A stretch of DNA of 64,000 nt from Carpediemonas membranifera. Lineage: Eukaryota > Fornicata. The position numbers and the translations under genes were made by a program. Under the pieces are notes generated by a model. That model was given only the letters and a program-made list of their open reading frames with translations, made no database searches and was not told where the DNA came from. The stretch is from positions 606,656 to 670,655 of the forward strand of contig JAHDYR010000011.1 of assembly GCA_019828565.1 (NCBI GenBank), given 5' to 3'. Shown piece by piece: positions 1 through 9,539 of this stretch (within the stretch, counting starts at the first letter, position 1; every line of letters begins with the position of its first letter).

Positions 1-522
1 TCTCTGACGTCCGCAACAAGCACAAGGACATTCCAATCATGCTCACGCACCACATCATCACCCTTTCCCTCATGACCATGGCCTTCGTCGGTAAGGGGCA
101 GTACAAGCTCTTCCTGCAGACCATCGCCTTCCACGACTTTACCGACATTTTCCTCGAGGGCTCCAAGCTAGTCCATTACGTGGTGGGCGACCCCCTTTCC
201 GGTTTGTACCACAACGCTCCCTCACACAGGCATCCCGTTCGTCATGTTCGCCGCTTCCTTCGCCTACACCCGCATCTACATGCTCCCCAAGCACATCTTC
301 CTGCCGATCACCCAATACGGCAACGCCCTCAACGACGGCGACATGTTCCTGCACAAAGCGTTCGTCGGCTTCTTCTGGGGCCTCTACACGCTCCACCTGG
401 CCTGGATGTGGATGATTATCCGCATGTGCTGGGGCATTGTCAAGGGCACCGTGCGGGGTGACATCCGCAGCGACGGCGAGGGTGAGCGCGTCAAGGGAAA
501 GAAGGAGGGGAAGAAGGCATAA
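1..522 (+). CDS. TLC-domain membrane protein, ceramide synthase (LAG1)-like; 5'-partial, spliced
   Basis: The 3' part of a gene that enters from the left edge; coding is 3-201 joined to 230-522. The first exon carries the LAG1 signature: a His-His pair (LTHHIITLSL) followed by a motif of the form HDFTDIFLEGSK. This is the TLC catalytic region of ceramide synthases, ER membrane enzymes that N-acylate sphingoid bases. Exon 2 adds two hydrophobic helices (FVMFAASFAYTRIY and GFFWGLYTLHLAWMWMIIRM) and ends in a Lys-rich tail (KGKKEGKKA), as in ER-retained LAG1 proteins. The reading frame is restored only if 202-229 is removed as an intron. Fatty-acyl specificity cannot be read from this fragment, and another TLC-family role is possible. 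Confidence 0.8.
202..229 (+). other. 28-nt spliceosomal intron in the TLC gene
   Basis: It begins GTTTGT and ends CTCACACAG. Its length (28 = 1 mod 3) moves the frame from the first to the second TLC exon, and removal joins ...DPLSG to IPFVMF with no residue lost from the family pattern. The 3' end resembles the fused branch-point/3' splice site of Giardia and other fornicate introns (family knowledge). Without it the first frame runs into unrelated residues after 202. Confidence 0.75.
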
Positions 523-1272
523 TGTTGATAAAGTGGCAGTTCTTAGAAACGCCACCTCTCACGCCCACGTGGCCCAGACGCTCGCCCGGCACCACACGGA
601 TCTATAACGTATCCACCATTGGCCTGCCATGGCTTAGCGTGGCATGTCCGAGGTTCTGGCAGCCATTGTCGCCAACTCTTCGTCCGACTCGAACCAGGCC
701 CATGCCGCGGTGCTGTACGCCGTGCTGTCGACCCAGTCTGACAGTCACGGCCCGTGTACTTGTGTCGAACCTCTTCACCCTGGCGTCCATCCGCGAGTCA
801 GCAGTGAGGGACACCGCCCTTCCCATAGACCTTGGGCTCGTCGAGAACCCTGCTCCGCGGTCCGAGTCTGTGCCCCACGGCTGGCTTACCTTACAGGGAG
901 CCGACGCTGAGGGCACACACGAGTCTGGGGTTCCGGTAGAGGTGGACTGTTCAACTCGACACATATCAACAACGCTGCTTATAGCATCACAAATCTGAGA
1001 CAATATCCCGAATATATGCTCAAATATTTCAAATTGTGTCGTATTTTGCAATGACATGTGCGATAACACGGCCCCGGACTCGTTCCACTCACGCCATTAG
1101 GACGGTGTGAGAGCACTGGAGCAAAGTTTAGACCGGCATGTCATGCGTCCTGGCATCAGCATATTATCTCAGATACAACGAGATCTAATTGGACGGAAGA
1201 AGTGCCCAATTCGCATCTTCCAGCTTCCTGCAAACTCTCACAGGAACAAATAGCAACGTAGTGACAACATTT
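523..1272. other. intergenic, no gene recognised
   Basis: This lies between the TLC gene and the kinase. Short ORFs occur on both strands, but none shows domain-like composition or plausible start context. The right half (about 990-1270) is A+T-richer and probably holds the kinase promoter. Confidence 0.5.
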
Positions 1273-2545
1273 ATGATAGCAAACAACTCTATATTGAAAG
1301 AGCGTTGGAAACTCGTCAAGTCTTTAGGACAAGGGGCATTTGGGCAAATATACGAGGCCGTAGATCTCGAGACAAACGAAAGTTTCGCCGTAAAGCTCGA
1401 ACGGCGAAGCTCAAAGCGTTCAGTGCTCAAAATCGAAGTTTCCTTCCTCCGCAAAGTACGAAACTGCCCATCCGTGCCCACTTACATCACCTGCGGGACC
1501 ACAAAGTCGTTCAATTTCATGATCATGTCCTTGTGTGGGACAAACCTAGGCGTCTTGCGGAAGTCCCGACCCGAGCAGCGCTTCTCCTTGAGCACCACGC
1601 TGAAGCTCGGAGTATCGATGACCAGCTGCATAAGGGACGTCCACGCCGCGGGCTACGTCCACAGAGACGTCAAGCCGTCGAACTTCGTCCTCGGCCACAA
1701 CAACAACCGGGTCTACATCATCGACTTCGGGCTGTCCCGCCGCAACGTTGACGATGCCGGCCAGCTCCTGCCTGAGCGGGAGTGCCCGGGCTTCAGGGGC
1801 ACCGCTAGATACGCATCCGTGGCCTCCCACCAGTGCAAGGACCTGGCGCCCCGGGACGACTATTGGTCTCCTCTACCTCATGATCGAGATGCTCACAGGC
1901 TTCCTGCCCTGGCGCAGGCTCAAGGACAGAGACAGGATCGGCGAGGCCAAGAGCCGGTGCACCACCCACGACACGCTCACATCAGGCCTGCCCGGGTGCT
2001 TCGAGAAGCTGCTGACGTACATCAAGAGCCTCGACTTCACCGACCGGGTCGACCATGGTAAGGTCCAGGCCATGTTCTTGGACGAGATGAGGGCCCGCGG
2101 GCTGTCTCCGGGGGCTGAATACGACTGGTGCTGCGACTCCCAGCCGGCCCTTTACCGGCCGACGACCAGCCTCTACGCGGCTCACGGGATGGGCCAGCCT
2201 CCGCTGTCGTCCAGCTTCCCCGAGACCCGGAGGCCATCCCGCCCATCGACGCTGTCTCACGTGCAGCTGCCCTCCGTGTCCACGCCGGCAGAGGCCGTCC
2301 CCCTCATCACATCCCGGACAGGCGACTCCACGCGGACCAGGTCATTCGCCCGGCTGCCGTCGTTGGACCGGGGCTGGGTCCGCGGCAGCTCGGGCGGCCA
2401 CGGCTCGGATTCCCCTGCCACTGTCGATAGCCCGCCCAGCGTGCCGCCCTCGCCACTCAAGGCGTTATGCTCGTCCCGTGGCGGCCTTGAGTCGACCCGG
2501 ACCCACTCTGTGTGGCACCCCCAGGCTCATCGGTCCAGGTTCTAG
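1273..2545 (+). CDS. CK1-family (TTBK-like) Ser/Thr protein kinase, with a frameshift
   Basis: The ATG at 1273 is preferred because the kinase domain starts a few residues later (ILKERWKLVKSLGQGAFGQIYEA). Visible motifs are the Gly loop GQGAFG, FAVKLE (ATP-binding Lys), HRDVKPSNF (catalytic loop), IDFGLSR (the DFG metal site) and FRGTARYASVASH, which replaces the usual APE region as in CK1/TTBK kinases. At about 1865 the frame changes: RDDYW is in frame 1, while LLYLMIEMLTGFLPW and everything after it are in frame 2. Two bases are missing compared with the family spacing, probably a lost TC unit in a CTCCTC tract. The C-terminal 150 residues are Ser/Pro/Arg-rich and probably disordered. It is either a recent pseudogene or an intact gene with a sequence error. 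Confidence 0.85.
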
Positions 2546-2704
2546 GGCCGCATTGCCATTCTAGATAAATCACTCAGTTCTTGTAGAGCTATTGGAGCTC
2601 TGCGTGAGTCAAACGATCGCCAAGCTGAGGGTCTGCGCAGGCCAAATTCGAAAAAAATTTGGACTTATCCTGCGTGCCACGGACGAAGAGGTGTAATCAC
2701 CATA

Positions 2705-3640
2705 ATGGGCACACTAACAGCGAATATGATCATCAGCCGAACAAAGGTGTCAGATCTTGGACAAGTACGCAACTTGAATATCTGGGGAAATGACCTCAGT
2801 GACGTTTCTGTTGTCCGCCAGATGAAAAACGTGGAAGTCCTTAGCCTATCCGTGAATAATATCGACACACTATGCGATTTCTCCTTTTGCCCAAAGCTCC
2901 GGGAGCTTTATCTCCGTAGGAACAAAGTCCAGGAGCTGTATGAGATCCTCTACCTCACGAAGCTGCCCGGCCTCAAAACACTCTGGCTCAGTGACAACCC
3001 CATCGCCCAGAAGCCAGATTACCGCAAATTCGTGATCGCCAACCTCCAGAACCTCGAGAAGCTCGACGACAAGCCGATTGAGGACGAGGAGCGCCGGAAT
3101 GCCCGCGCCGCCGGGCTCACCAACGCTGTCAGGATCCCAGCAGACCGCGAGCAGCCGGCGGGCACCGGCATGTCAGTTGAGGACGCGACCCCTGCCATGG
3201 CGCCCCGGGCAGACCCGGACCCCCGCCGCGAGGCATTCAAGGCGCCCGACTCGCACTTCGCCCCACCCCCTCAGGGCCATGCGATCCAGTCGATGACGTC
3301 TGACCTTCCCCCGTCAGCCATGCCGGAGAGGGTCATCGCCCAGATGCCGGCAGCCCGGGTCCGGGCCACAGTCGGCAGATCCGACTCGAGGCAGTCAGTC
3401 GGCGGGCCACCACCAGGCCATGTCATCTCCCACGCCCCGAACCCAGTCCGGCAGCCCGTGGAGCGGCAGCCGCTTGACCGGCAGTCTTCGTCGCGGGAGC
3501 TGAGGGTCGACGGTGAGGACTTTGCAAGACAGGACGCCGTGTTCCATGCGGTGGTGACCCTGCTGCCCGAGCTGAGTCAGGCCCAGCTCCAGATGCTGCA
3601 GACCATGGTTGAGAAGAAGCTCAAGCGGGACTGGCGCTAA
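2705..3640 (+). CDS. CFAP410: CFAP410 (C21orf2) homologue, leucine-rich-repeat ciliary protein
   Basis: 311 aa. The N-terminus matches the CFAP410 pattern: a short basic start, then leucine-rich repeats (VRNLNIWGNDLSDVS, VEVLSLSVNNIDTL, LRELYLRRNKVQEL, LKTLWLSDNPI) and an LRR cap (LQNLEKLDDKPIEDEE) by about residue 130. A Pro/Arg-rich linker follows (about 140-270). The last 35 residues form a predicted amphipathic helix (FHAVVTLLPELSQAQLQMLQTMVEKKL), at the place where family members have an oligomerising C-terminal helix. CFAP410 works at the ciliary base and in DNA-damage signalling with NEK1 (family knowledge). The ATG at 2705 is the first in frame and sits just before the LRR. It implies a flagellated organism. 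Confidence 0.85.
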   Translation: MGTLTANMIISRTKVSDLGQVRNLNIWGNDLSDVSVVRQMKNVEVLSLSVNNIDTLCDFSFCPKLRELYLRRNKVQELYEILYLTKLPGLKTLWLSDNPIAQKPDYRKFVIANLQNLEKLDDKPIEDEERRNARAAGLTNAVRIPADREQPAGTGMSVEDATPAMAPRADPDPRREAFKAPDSHFAPPPQGHAIQSMTSDLPPSAMPERVIAQMPAARVRATVGRSDSRQSVGGPPPGHVISHAPNPVRQPVERQPLDRQSSSRELRVDGEDFARQDAVFHAVVTLLPELSQAQLQMLQTMVEKKLKRDWR

Positions 3641-3970
3641 TGTTGAATGTTTTAACATTGGATGAGCTGCAGTGCAAGCTTCAGGCCTGTGCGTCGGGTC
3701 GGGTTGAGTGGAGACTCGACTCAACCGTCCAGGTAAATGGCAATTGGAGCAAACCCCCGCGACGATCAGATTGCCGCGACCAGCTGTGGCATTTGCACAA
3801 AATGCGGACCGAAAATTGCTGAAATTCTGCGGACTACGTGACCGAGATGCCTCGGATGTGCGACTACCAATCCATACCGCTGTGTTCGGTCACATGCAGC
3901 ATGCCCACTGGCCCACACCGCCGTTATAACGGTCATTTACGTTGCCATAAATCCCGAGAAAGACATCTTG
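3641..3970. other. intergenic, no gene recognised
   Basis: 330 bp between CFAP410 and the coiled-coil gene. Short overlapping ORFs are present, but none has recognisable features. Confidence 0.5.
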
Positions 3971-5236
3971 ATGAGCGAGGAGATGGACGCGCAGATGCGG
4001 ACGGCCCGCCATCTTCAGGAAGAGATCAAACACTACGGGGCGAATGAATCGACGCATCAGTTTGTCCCATACACATCACAGGCCGGCAAACAAAGCGCTG
4101 GCCAGTCTACGAACAAATTTTCCAGGTCTGCGCTAACCGTAGACATGTCTTCTTCCGTAGAACAGCTATCATACGCCAACGCCTCGCTTAGGGGAGAGCT
4201 GGACGCCCAGTGCCTCCGTACCGAGGCGGCCGAGGCGACCATCGAGTCTCTGTCCACACGGCTCAAAGAGGCGCAGTCCAAGCTGTCCGAGCAGCAGGCC
4301 GTGATCGAGGAGTACAGTAGCGAACGTAGCCAGATCTTCGACCAGTTCAAAGCTGTGGAGGCCGGCAACCAGAGCCTCAAGTCGGAGCTCAACAGACTCA
4401 TCAGCCTTCATGACGAGCAGCGCCAGGCCATGCAGCGGGAGTTCGACCAGACAGTGCGGGAGATGCGTGTGGAGAACGAGCGGCGCATCAAGCACCTGTC
4501 GGAGCAGATCGACAAGGCCCGGGCGGGCCACAACACCCTCACCGAGGAGATGAAGGCCGCGCGGTCCTCGCAGGCCGAGGAGGCGCAGGGGCTGCGGGCC
4601 GAGCTGCGGGCGATGACGATGGAGCGGGACAACCTCGAGGCCGAGCTGGCTCGTGTGACCGAGGAGAAGGACGCCGAGCTCGAGACACTGCGGGGGGCAC
4701 TCAGCAAGTCCGAGAACGACAGGCAGCACGCCCTGAGTCGCATGAGTGACCTCGAGTCGTCCCGGCCCGAGGCCAGCGAGGACCTGGCCCTGGCCGACAG
4801 CCTCGCCACGGCCATCGCCAAGTTCAAAGCCCAGCGGGAGTCCTGCCTAGCCTGGCGGGAGCGGGCACAGGCGCTGGACGCCCAGCTGAAGACGAAGGAG
4901 GCCGAGCTGAGCGCCACTGGCATCGACGGGCGTCGGGCCCACATGGCCGTGAAGGAGAGCATCGTGCAGCTCAACGAGGCCGCCAGCACCACACAGCGGC
5001 TGCGGCGGGAGCTGCACGAGGCCCAGAAGCGGGTGGAGGTCCTGGAGACGCAGCTCGAGGGCCTTGGCGTGCTTGCGGCCAAGCGGGAGGTCGACCCGGA
5101 GAAGAATCAGCTGGTCGTCGAGATGGCGCGGCTGGAGGCGGAGAGGAAGCACCTAGAGAACGAGCGGATGCGGCGTCAGGCAGAGGTCGGGGAGCTGCGG
5201 ACCAAGGTCGAGCGGACCTCCGCCTCTGTCGAGTGA
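3971..5236 (+). CDS. long coiled-coil protein, unknown function
   Basis: 421 aa from the ATG at 3971. About residues 55-415 are almost continuous heptad-type sequence rich in Glu, Arg, Gln, Leu and Ala (for example QLSYANASLRGELDAQCL, ELRAMTMERDNLEAELARV), with no catalytic motif and no membrane segment. The N-terminal 50 residues are polar and not helical-looking. The composition fits a cytoskeletal, basal-body or golgin-like rod, but no family can be assigned from sequence alone. GC3 is high like its neighbours, so it is a resident gene. The long opposite-strand ORFs over it are composition shadows. Confidence 0.75.
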   Translation: MSEEMDAQMRTARHLQEEIKHYGANESTHQFVPYTSQAGKQSAGQSTNKFSRSALTVDMSSSVEQLSYANASLRGELDAQCLRTEAAEATIESLSTRLKEAQSKLSEQQAVIEEYSSERSQIFDQFKAVEAGNQSLKSELNRLISLHDEQRQAMQREFDQTVREMRVENERRIKHLSEQIDKARAGHNTLTEEMKAARSSQAEEAQGLRAELRAMTMERDNLEAELARVTEEKDAELETLRGALSKSENDRQHALSRMSDLESSRPEASEDLALADSLATAIAKFKAQRESCLAWRERAQALDAQLKTKEAELSATGIDGRRAHMAVKESIVQLNEAASTTQRLRRELHEAQKRVEVLETQLEGLGVLAAKREVDPEKNQLVVEMARLEAERKHLENERMRRQAEVGELRTKVERTSASVE

Positions 5237-5683
5237 ATTAGGGGATGTAAATGTATAGCGTCGGGTCAGTTGGTCACTCAGCCCCCATAAATGTAAATAA
5301 TGTAAATAACCGCTGAATGGTTTACTCAGGCGACAGCTTGGGAGTCGAGCCCACAGTGCCATCCAGGGACGCAGCAGGCCCGCACACACGAAGGAGGTCA
5401 GGACCTGGCCTGCAAAGGGGATCCGGTTGGGCCATTTAAACAGTGAATGCGCGCTGCCCGGAGCGGGTCACGATGATACCGTCGACCTGCCCTTCTCGCA
5501 GCTTGATCCTTGTCCAACCCGGCGTCACCCTGATCTTGATCGCTGGCAGGGCACGGATGGCGGCCATGGTCTGCATGCTGCTCTTGCCGGTGGTTTGTAA
5601 CGAAGAATGACCGATTCGAGAAGTATACATAGATATCCATGCGACATGTATTTCTCGAGACATCGAATTGCTCTCTTCTCCTG
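5237..5683. other. intergenic between two + strand genes
   Basis: Apart from the possible 46-aa minus-strand ORF, nothing is recognised. The last 100 bp are A+T-richer and probably carry the promoter of the next gene. Confidence 0.4.
5436..5576 (-). CDS. possible small protein (46 aa), unknown
   Basis: This minus-strand ORF from an ATG at 5576 has a protein-like, beta-strand-like pattern (IRALPAIKIRVTPGWTRIKL). It lies in an otherwise empty gap and is divergent from the tail-anchored gene starting at 5684. It could be a short gene, the last exon of a larger one, or chance. Nothing is recognised. Confidence 0.22.
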   Translation of the reverse strand: MQTMAAIRALPAIKIRVTPGWTRIKLREGQVDGIIVTRSGQRAFTV

Positions 5684-5995
5684 ATGCAGAGCAACGCAGA
5701 AACGCTGGAGAAGCTGCAGAAGATGCTTATTGATGATCTCTTTATGATGGAACGCATTCAAAAGGCCCGAGACAATGTATTCCAGGCCGAACAGCATATT
5801 GCTGCATGCGTGGCGCAACTGCGGCAACTAGAAACAGAGAAAGCGCAGCTCCAAGACCAGTTCAAGCGCCTTACAGATGAGAAGACTGCACTTACAAGTG
5901 TCTGCGAGTCCCAGCGCCAGGCCATCGGGCTTACTTCCGTCGTCGTCATCCTGGTCACACTGATGTGGATATTCGTCGCCTACACCCTCCAGTGA
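5684..5995 (+). CDS. small tail-anchored coiled-coil membrane protein
   Basis: 103 aa from the ATG at 5684; an in-frame upstream start at 5639 would add 15 residues. The N-terminal ~75 residues are helical with heptads (LRQLETEKAQLQDQFKRL). A single hydrophobic segment of about 20 residues (SVVVILVTLMWIFVAY) is followed by only three residues. A cytosolic coiled coil with a C-terminal anchor is the topology of SNAREs and other GET/TRC clients. No SNARE zero-layer residue can be placed with confidence, so the family stays open. Confidence 0.65.
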   Translation: MQSNAETLEKLQKMLIDDLFMMERIQKARDNVFQAEQHIAACVAQLRQLETEKAQLQDQFKRLTDEKTALTSVCESQRQAIGLTSVVVILVTLMWIFVAYTLQ

Positions 5996-6507
5996 GATAC
6001 TTGCCCATCAACAGTGCACCGTCTAGCTCTTTATTGCCGACCATGGTCAGCCTGCAGTAACTGACACAGCAAGGTCTCCGACAGTTGAGCATTCTGCGTG
6101 AAGCATGGGGGCAGCTATACCCGCCATTCACCCTCAATGTGGGGCTGAGTACTCATTGGCCAGCTACTTGACGAATAGCGGGGCCCGCTAACACTCCAGC
6201 GGATCCCGACGTTCCGCCCATCCAACAGTTCGCGCTACTTCTCGCCGGAGACACTGACGGCGAACCAGAGACCCATACCTCGTCATAAATCACGTATACG
6301 TGCCCGGAGGATTCCAGCGTGACGAAGGCCAGGTCGACCTGCTTGCGACGAAACCCGACCCGAGCCTGGTGACTGCCACTCAATAGCGGGTACAGGAAGC
6401 GTCTCCCATGGCGCAATTTCACGCGCCCAGCCGTCATGTTCGCGGTCATGCAGCATGTTCTGCCTTCTCCCGCAGCTTTGGCCGCAGTCTTCTCACGAAA
6501 ATTTGGG
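5996..6507. other. intergenic, no gene recognised
   Basis: About 510 bp. Neither strand has a credible ORF. The minus-strand ORF over 6153-6776 is mostly a shadow of the next gene. Confidence 0.45.
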
Positions 6508-8037
6508 ATGTCTGCATCACCTAATGAGGGAGATGGCACGCCATCGCCTGAATTCTTCACGCCAACGGTGCCATTAACTGAAGATGTTGATACTTTGACC
6601 CAGAGCCTCACAATTGGCAAGGAATTGTCTGTGACACTGGCTTCGGGGTCACCGAGCTTGTTATATACACAAATAGCAGCTATACAAGCGCTATTTGACG
6701 GCGAAAACACCATAGACGATGAATTCCGGGGACGTGTATTCGACCAGCTCTCCACGATGCACGACGAAGCGACCACCCTCGCAACAGAGTACCACGCCTT
6801 GGAGACAACGCTCGCCAGCCTCGCTGACGAGAAGGCGCGCCTCTCTTCGTATTACTCGCTTCGTGTACAGCAGCTCGAGGAGGAGCGGCTGGCTGCAGAG
6901 AGGGTGGCGGCCTACTACGCGAAAGACAGGGCTGCCCCGCCCCGTCTCACAGCCAGCGCCCTGCCCCCGCGGTGTCCCGTGGAAGGAAAGGTGGCGTGGA
7001 CCCAGACTGAGGCGAGTGTGGTGCTGGAGGAAGACTTCCAGGCGTCCAAGGCGACCTGGGAAGCCAACTCCAGCAGAGCGATGAACCTGTTGTCCGACAG
7101 TGTATCTGAGATGGAGAGCACGCGGAGGGAGCTGCTGGCGCGGGAGCAGGAGCTTGACCGGGTGAAGGCCGAGGCCAAGGCGCGGCATGACGCCCTCGAG
7201 CTCCGGCTTCAGCACGAGCGGATGGAGGCCAGACAAGAGTTGGACAGTGCCACGATGAAGCATGAGAAGGAACGCAGGGCGATGACGAGCAAGCTGGTAG
7301 CAGCTACGGCCGAGGCCGACCAACTCCGGGCAGAGCTCAAGACACACATCGGGAGGAACCGGCTCGACACAGTTGCACTGCGGAACATGGTGAAGGAGCG
7401 CGACGACCTGGCGGCAGAGGCGAACGAGCTGCGGCAGGAAATCGATGCGAACCGCCGAGAGCTGGGACAAACTACCGATGAGTTGCGGGCGACAAAGCTG
7501 AACCTGCAGGTCGTGGAAGAGCGGACGCGGGTCGAGACGCAGCGGTTTACTGACATGCAGCTGCCAGAGTCGGCCTGGATGAAGGACCGGGCGGCACTAC
7601 AAGCTGCCCTCAAGGATGCCCGGCAGACTCTCGCGGATGAGCGGGAGGCGTGGGCCGACGAGAAGCGGGAGCTCGTGGAGGGCTGGAATGCTCGTCTGCA
7701 TGCGCTGTGCCGGGCCGTCGACACGATCAATGCAGGTGCAGAAGTCCTGGACGGCATCCCCCTGCCGACATCTCCACCTCGTCGCGCTTCCCCGGTAAGG
7801 ACGGCGTCGCCACTCAGCAGGACTCAGCCGACCAGGGTCACGAGAGTTGTGCGGCGAGACAACGGGCGGGGCCAGAACGCGGCACAGGGCCCGAAGACGG
7901 TCTCTGCACCCGCGTCTGGAGCCGTCAGGAAGCCTCGGGTAAGGGACAGCCCCGCGCCAATGACAGGAGAGGTGCGGGTGACGTCACGGGCGTCAAGTAC
8001 AGGCTTCCGAGTCCTGCCGAACGCAAGGGCGAAGTGA
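6508..8037 (+). CDS. coiled-coil protein with basic Ser/Pro tail, unknown function
   Basis: 509 aa from the ATG at 6508 (MSASPNEGDG); an upstream in-frame ATG at 6436 would add 24 residues. Residues ~70-130 and ~185-400 are long coiled coils rich in Glu, Arg, Ala and Leu. The last ~90 residues are a basic, Ser/Thr/Pro-rich tail (RASPVRTASPLSRTQP) typical of a disordered microtubule- or DNA-binding extension. No catalytic motif is seen. It resembles the coiled-coil gene at 3971 in composition but not in visible sequence. Confidence 0.7.
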   Translation: MSASPNEGDGTPSPEFFTPTVPLTEDVDTLTQSLTIGKELSVTLASGSPSLLYTQIAAIQALFDGENTIDDEFRGRVFDQLSTMHDEATTLATEYHALETTLASLADEKARLSSYYSLRVQQLEEERLAAERVAAYYAKDRAAPPRLTASALPPRCPVEGKVAWTQTEASVVLEEDFQASKATWEANSSRAMNLLSDSVSEMESTRRELLAREQELDRVKAEAKARHDALELRLQHERMEARQELDSATMKHEKERRAMTSKLVAATAEADQLRAELKTHIGRNRLDTVALRNMVKERDDLAAEANELRQEIDANRRELGQTTDELRATKLNLQVVEERTRVETQRFTDMQLPESAWMKDRAALQAALKDARQTLADEREAWADEKRELVEGWNARLHALCRAVDTINAGAEVLDGIPLPTSPPRRASPVRTASPLSRTQPTRVTRVVRRDNGRGQNAAQGPKTVSAPASGAVRKPRVRDSPAPMTGEVRVTSRASSTGFRVLPNARAK

Positions 8038-8554
8038 GACTGCCGTATATCATAGCCACGCATGTGAAGAGTAAAGAGCCTATCTGTAATCGTTCGCGCA
8101 AAGTGTTATCCCCCCCATCGTATTGTGTATCCTCTTCCTTTGAAACCTTCGCGGTCACAACACCGAGCAGCACTCGAGTAACTGGCACCATCTGTCGGCC
8201 TCAGGACTAATGAGTAATTCAAATAAATCGAGTTCAGCGACGTGTGAGCCTAGTGGACTATATGCACAGGTGCGGAATCCCCCTAAATGCATCAACTGAT
8301 TGAGTTCTGAAAATGTGATTTTTGAATTCCGCCATACACCGAGCTGAAGAGCTACAGCCGGCACATCTCCTAGATCGCTAGTGCCTGGGTAGCACTAACG
8401 ATTAAGCCAACCTCCCGGTGATACCGTCCCAACTCATTGTGCTGGGTCTGAAATTAACTATACAGTGTACCAGCAGAGGTACCTATAAGTGCAGTTTATG
8501 TAAACACATCCATTCTCTTCACGCTTAGGGCTCCCACAGTTATAACTGTAACAA
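8038..8554. other. intergenic, no gene recognised
   Basis: A+T-richer spacer between the last clear resident gene and an orphan ORF. No recognisable feature. Confidence 0.45.
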
Positions 8555-8896
8555 ATGGACGTCCACATAACACTCCCAAAGTGTGAAGAGACAGGGTACG
8601 AAGCTATTAGGAAGTTCCAGCACGATTTCCGCCTCGCCAAAACAGTCCATCCGGCGCTTAAGGCATTCCTCTGCCTTTCGCTCCAGGTAACCGACGAACT
8701 ACGCTTCAGGTTTGATGTAGAGCCTGAATCCATGTCCGACGACGTCATCTTTAGCCATCTCTTCCAACTATCTCGGCCACTCGACGCTACGCTCGCTTTA
8801 CAAGCACTACAACGTCTCTCCTTCCCATCTGGAACCGACAGAGACTTCATCCATACTGTCAATTCCTTGACTTCAAGTCAAGTTTTTGTGACTTAA
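8555..8896 (+). CDS. orphan ORF (113 aa), probably truncated
   Basis: It starts at ATG 8555 (MDVHITLPKCEETGYEAIRK). The pattern is helical and protein-like to about residue 103 (LFQLSRPLDATLALQALQRL). The last ~10 codons run into the palindromic tract at 8866, so the true C-terminus may be lost. It is the last ORF before the retroelement nest and could be a resident gene cut by rearrangement or a degraded gag fragment. No family is recognised. Confidence 0.35.
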   Translation: MDVHITLPKCEETGYEAIRKFQHDFRLAKTVHPALKAFLCLSLQVTDELRFRFDVEPESMSDDVIFSHLFQLSRPLDATLALQALQRLSFPSGTDRDFIHTVNSLTSSQVFVT

Positions 8897-8927
8897 AGTC
8901 AAGGCCAAAACTTGACTTTAAGTCAAG
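8866..8927. repeat. cluster of CTTGACTT/AAGTCAAG palindromes
   Basis: A 17-nt palindrome (CTTGACTT-C-AAGTCAAG, 8866-8882) is followed by a partial copy (TGACTTAAAGTCAAGG, ~8889-8903) and another 17-nt palindrome (CTTGACTT-T-AAGTCAAG, 8911-8927). Each arm can pair within its own copy or with the others. Confidence 0.8.
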
Positions 8928-9539
8928 ACGTTTGAATTAATCAGAGGAACCAGGCTCTGTCAGTAAATAAGAATGGTATGGCTGGGTAGCAGTACTAGTT
9001 CTCTATTCACTGCATTGATGGCTAACTGTGGGCTAAGCTGTGACCTGAGTATGGGTGACTTCTTCTTGACGACGAGAGCCATTTTTTTCAAGTTCGACCA
9101 CTTTGGCTCTGTCCCCTTCGCAGTTTTTTGCAGGATCTGATCTACACCAGTAGTGCTTGTGATCCAACAAAAATCTGCGAAGGGGACAGAACAGATCTCG
9201 AGATTTTTAGCAAAAGACTCGGGCCGAGTCGAGAGGCGTTATTGATGAGCGCACAGCTCAGGGAATTTTTCTACGCTGCAACTAAAAACCAAGAGGCCGA
9301 GTAAACACAAGTATTACTACACGATGATGCCCAGACCGTCGTGTAAGGAGAACATTCTTGGGCGGTCAACGCGAAGAAAAAGTTAAAGTTATTGGAATTA
9401 AAAAGACGGCAATGTACTCGCCCTTGGCTGAAACCTCAGGCATAATGGTTTCAGGTGTGAACTCTTCCAATTGGGGGAGTTATTGTTATTGTTCAGTTTA
9501 AGGTCACGCCGCCTGCATGAAAAAAAATGGTAATGACGG
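8928..9539. other. spacer left of the retroelement nest
   Basis: Apart from the inverted repeat at 9109-9189, no gene is seen. The last four bases (ACGG, 9536-9539) match the 4-bp duplication used by the adjoining A elements. Confidence 0.5.
9109..9189. repeat. 15-bp perfect inverted repeat
   Basis: CTGTCCCCTTCGCAG at 9109-9123 and its exact reverse complement at 9175-9189, with a 51-nt loop. No coding region overlaps it. It could be a cruciform, a terminator-like hairpin or the remnant of a small element. Confidence 0.7.

Noticed and set aside
1861-1902. Intron in the kinase (GTCTCC...CTCACAG)
   Set aside because: Its removal would delete the conserved LLYLMIEML segment and leave the wrong frame for GFLPW.
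4057-5152. Long minus-strand ORFs over the coiled-coil gene
   Set aside because: They are shadows of a GC3-rich repetitive coding strand: Ser/Arg- or Leu/His-rich, no motif, no start context.
8866-8927. CRISPR-like repeats
   Set aside because: Only two or three palindromes with no unique spacers of regular size, in eukaryotic DNA.
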